This document shows positions 62,399 through 64,000 of a stretch of DNA of 64,000 nt, piece by piece. The notes under the pieces are model-generated. The model ran no database searches. It saw only the letters and a program-made list of their open reading frames with translations, and had not been told where the DNA came from. Source of the stretch: Halomonas sp. ML-15 (GTDB lineage: Bacteria; Pseudomonadota; Gammaproteobacteria; Pseudomonadales; Halomonadaceae); contig NZ_JACXZT010000018.1 in NCBI RefSeq assembly GCF_014779595.1, positions 91,723-155,722 on the forward strand, in the 5' to 3' direction. The translations under genes were made by a program, and so were the position numbers. Numbering within the stretch: the first letter of the stretch is position 1; every line of letters starts with the position of its first letter.

Positions 62399-64000
62399 TC
62401 AGAACCTGTGCGTCAAGCGGATCCCGCCAGCGTGGGACCGGGTATCGTTGCCGAATTGCCCGTCGTAACTGACACCAAGGCTGGTGGTGTCGGAAAGGGA
62501 CAGATCGAGACCCGCCTCGACCACCGCTGCGTTGCGATCGATCGACGTACCAGAGACCGTGAAGGGGTCACCGCCAGCGAAGGCATGCGTGCTCTGGGGC
62601 TCCAGATCCCCCAGCGCGTGACGCCAGCCAAGCGAACCGTTAAGGCTCACCGCCTTGTCGCCCAGGGCAAGCGGCGCGCTGCTGCGCACCCCAAGCGTGG
62701 TGAAGCTCGTCTCGCTGGTGGCGTCGTCCACCGAGAGCGCCGCCGCACCGCCACTCTCGTCGAAGCCGCTGATGCGCTGCTGCACCCAGGCCGCATTGGC
62801 GAAGGGCTCGACACTGGCCGCGCCGGTATCGAAGGCGTAGCCCAGCTCAGCGAACCCTTGAAGCGTCCGGCCGCGGGTGTCGCCGGTCAGCTCTTGGCCG
62901 AGTGCGCTGCGCTCGGTGTCGATCCAGTGCCAGCTGTGGGCAGCGCCGAGGCGCAGGCCGAGCGCGCCCCACTGCCGTCCTCCGTAAAGCCCCAGGTGAA
63001 GATTGTCGCTTTCGCCGGAGGTAAGGCGGTCGTCCACCGAGAAGTCGGTGCGGGTGTAGCCAGCCGAGAGACCGAGCCTCCAGTCGTCGCCCAGCCAGTT
63101 GGGGTTGGCATCCCGACCGGCCAGAAAGCCCCAGTCGCGGCTGTCGAGGTCAGCGGTATTACTATCGCCGTCGAACGCCACCTTGGTGCCAAGAATGCTC
63201 AGCCAGAGCGGGTCGTCACTGCTGCCGGGAGCATTGCCGGCGTTGCGCATGCGCGCCATCAGGCTGTCGCGCACCTGGTCGGTGCTGGTCAGCAGGGCCG
63301 ATTGGGCCGATGCGATCCCTTCGCCGGACAGCTGGTCCAAGGCGGCGGCAGCCTGCGCCGAACTCATGTTCAAGACGTCGTCATATACCGCGTTGCCAGC
63401 CCCCAGGGAGAACACCCCGCCGCCGGTGGCACATTGATTGCTGCTCTGGCCCGGCAGGCAGAAGGAGGTGGCGCCATCGATCAGGCGGGAGGTGAGGTAG
63501 TAGTTGTCGGCGTCGAAGCTGCCGGCAAAATCAAGATAGGCGTAGTCGTCGCTGATCACCGGCCCGTCGCCCGCCACGGTCAACCCGCCGCCGGTGGTGA
63601 GGATGGTATAGGTGGAGCCATCGGCGTAGCCGATGGATCCGTCGTCGGTGCCGTTCTCTGGGGTCACAAGGATCTGCGAGCCGTCCTCGAGCGTAGTGGC
63701 GCCGGCAACGGCAATCAGATCGCTGTGAACGCCCGGCGTACTGCCGCCGCCGCGCAGCTCGACCTCATAGGTGGCGCCGCTGCCCAAGGTATAGTCGCCC
63801 GCCACGTTGAGCGTGCCGATGGAGTTGCCCGGCCGCACCACACTGCCGCTGCCGGCCCGCAGTTCACCCAGCGTGCCGGAACCGCCCAGAAAGCCACCGG
63901 CGTTGACCGTCACCTGACCGTCCATCTCACCATCGACATCGAAGTATCCGCCGTTGACCGTGGCATCACCCGTGATGGAGCCGTCGGCCGCCACCACCAG
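62399..64000 (-). CDS. Autotransporter with beta-barrel domain (5' end beyond window)
   Basis: At least 533 residues of a type V secreted protein are present. The right-hand edge, its N-terminal side, is a beta-helical passenger with glycine-rich repeats (GGSGTLGELRAGSGSVVRPG, NSIGTLNVAGDYTLG) typical of passenger-associated transport repeats. From about residue 255 the autotransporter barrel begins (DDPLWLSILGTKVAFDGD, LSAGYTRTDFSVDDRLTSGE). It ends in GIRLTHRF with the C-terminal aromatic residue recognised by the Bam complex. The passenger's role (adhesin or enzyme) cannot be judged because its N-terminus is missing. Confidence 0.92.
   Translation of the reverse strand: MVVAADGSITGDATVNGGYFDVDGEMDGQVTVNAGGFLGGSGTLGELRAGSGSVVRPGNSIGTLNVAGDYTLGSGATYEVELRGGGSTPGVHSDLIAVAGATTLEDGSQILVTPENGTDDGSIGYADGSTYTILTTGGGLTVAGDGPVISDDYAYLDFAGSFDADNYYLTSRLIDGATSFCLPGQSSNQCATGGGVFSLGAGNAVYDDVLNMSSAQAAAALDQLSGEGIASAQSALLTSTDQVRDSLMARMRNAGNAPGSSDDPLWLSILGTKVAFDGDSNTADLDSRDWGFLAGRDANPNWLGDDWRLGLSAGYTRTDFSVDDRLTSGESDNLHLGLYGGRQWGALGLRLGAAHSWHWIDTERSALGQELTGDTRGRTLQGFAELGYAFDTGAASVEPFANAAWVQQRISGFDESGGAAALSVDDATSETSFTTLGVRSSAPLALGDKAVSLNGSLGWRHALGDLEPQSTHAFAGGDPFTVSGTSIDRNAAVVEAGLDLSLSDTTSLGVSYDGQFGNDTRSHAGGIRLTHRF

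Overview
The window looks like chromosomal DNA of a high-GC marine or halophilic gammaproteobacterium. Halomonas or a close relative is the best guess. The evidence is the very high GC of the core genes, the many sodium-coupled, TRAP and tripartite-tricarboxylate transporters, and the overall protein style; no rRNA or other phylogenetic marker is present to prove it. I saw no tRNA, rRNA or CRISPR array. Both ends cut genes: an ABC-transporter ATPase at base 1 and an autotransporter at base 64000.

Bases 1-24500 are ordinary metabolic DNA. They hold a phosphonate-type ABC transporter (ATPase end plus a fused double permease), ilvD, a TPP-riboswitch operon (SSS-family symporter plus TenA), an unknown gene, selO, and a second SSS symporter with a 42-residue membrane partner. 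A TRAP transporter and a tripartite tricarboxylate transporter follow, then an AlkA-type glycosylase, a small repeat-containing exported protein and an HCCA isomerase-like protein. An AraC regulator lies divergent from an SDR/Atu4866-like pair. A 5'-nucleotidase, a YbaN protein, a siderophore-interacting protein and a cytochrome b561 complete the stretch.

Bases 25100-36100 are a haem-acquisition locus. It carries HasA haemophore, HasR receptor, a dedicated type I secretion system (HasD/HasE/TolC-like), a haem oxygenase, and a FecR/ECF-sigma pair. The inferred circuit is that HasR senses haem-loaded HasA through its N-terminal signalling domain, signals to the FecR protein, and releases the sigma factor; HemO then opens the imported haem. 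A Nudix gene lies inside the locus on the other strand. An Ogt methyltransferase, an EamA exporter with divergent LysR regulator, and recC-recB-recD follow. recB and recD each carry an in-frame palindromic repeat insertion.

Immediately after recD the DNA becomes visibly AT-rich and a defence island begins (48.8-54.6 kb). It has two convergent modules. On the minus strand is a complete type II CBASS: capV phospholipase, DncV-like cyclase, Cap2 (E1/E2-like) and Cap3 (JAMM protease). On the plus strand is a two-gene module: a divergent diadenylate-cyclase (DisA_N/DAC)-like protein overlapping a Cap15-like protein with two membrane helices and a beta-rich domain. I think the second module is the most novel thing here: a Cap15-type effector paired with a DAC-like protein instead of a CD-NTase.

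Beyond the island are a DUF427 gene, a voltage-gated-type potassium channel, an MNT-type nucleotidyltransferase without a HEPN partner, a TauD/TfdA-like dioxygenase and an AT-rich phosphonate/phosphite-type ABC transporter. Two decayed DUF427 copies and a decayed copy of the recD 3' end (58043-58130) are also present. The recD-end repeat suggests that 48.7-58.1 kb was inserted at, or rearranged around, the end of recD.
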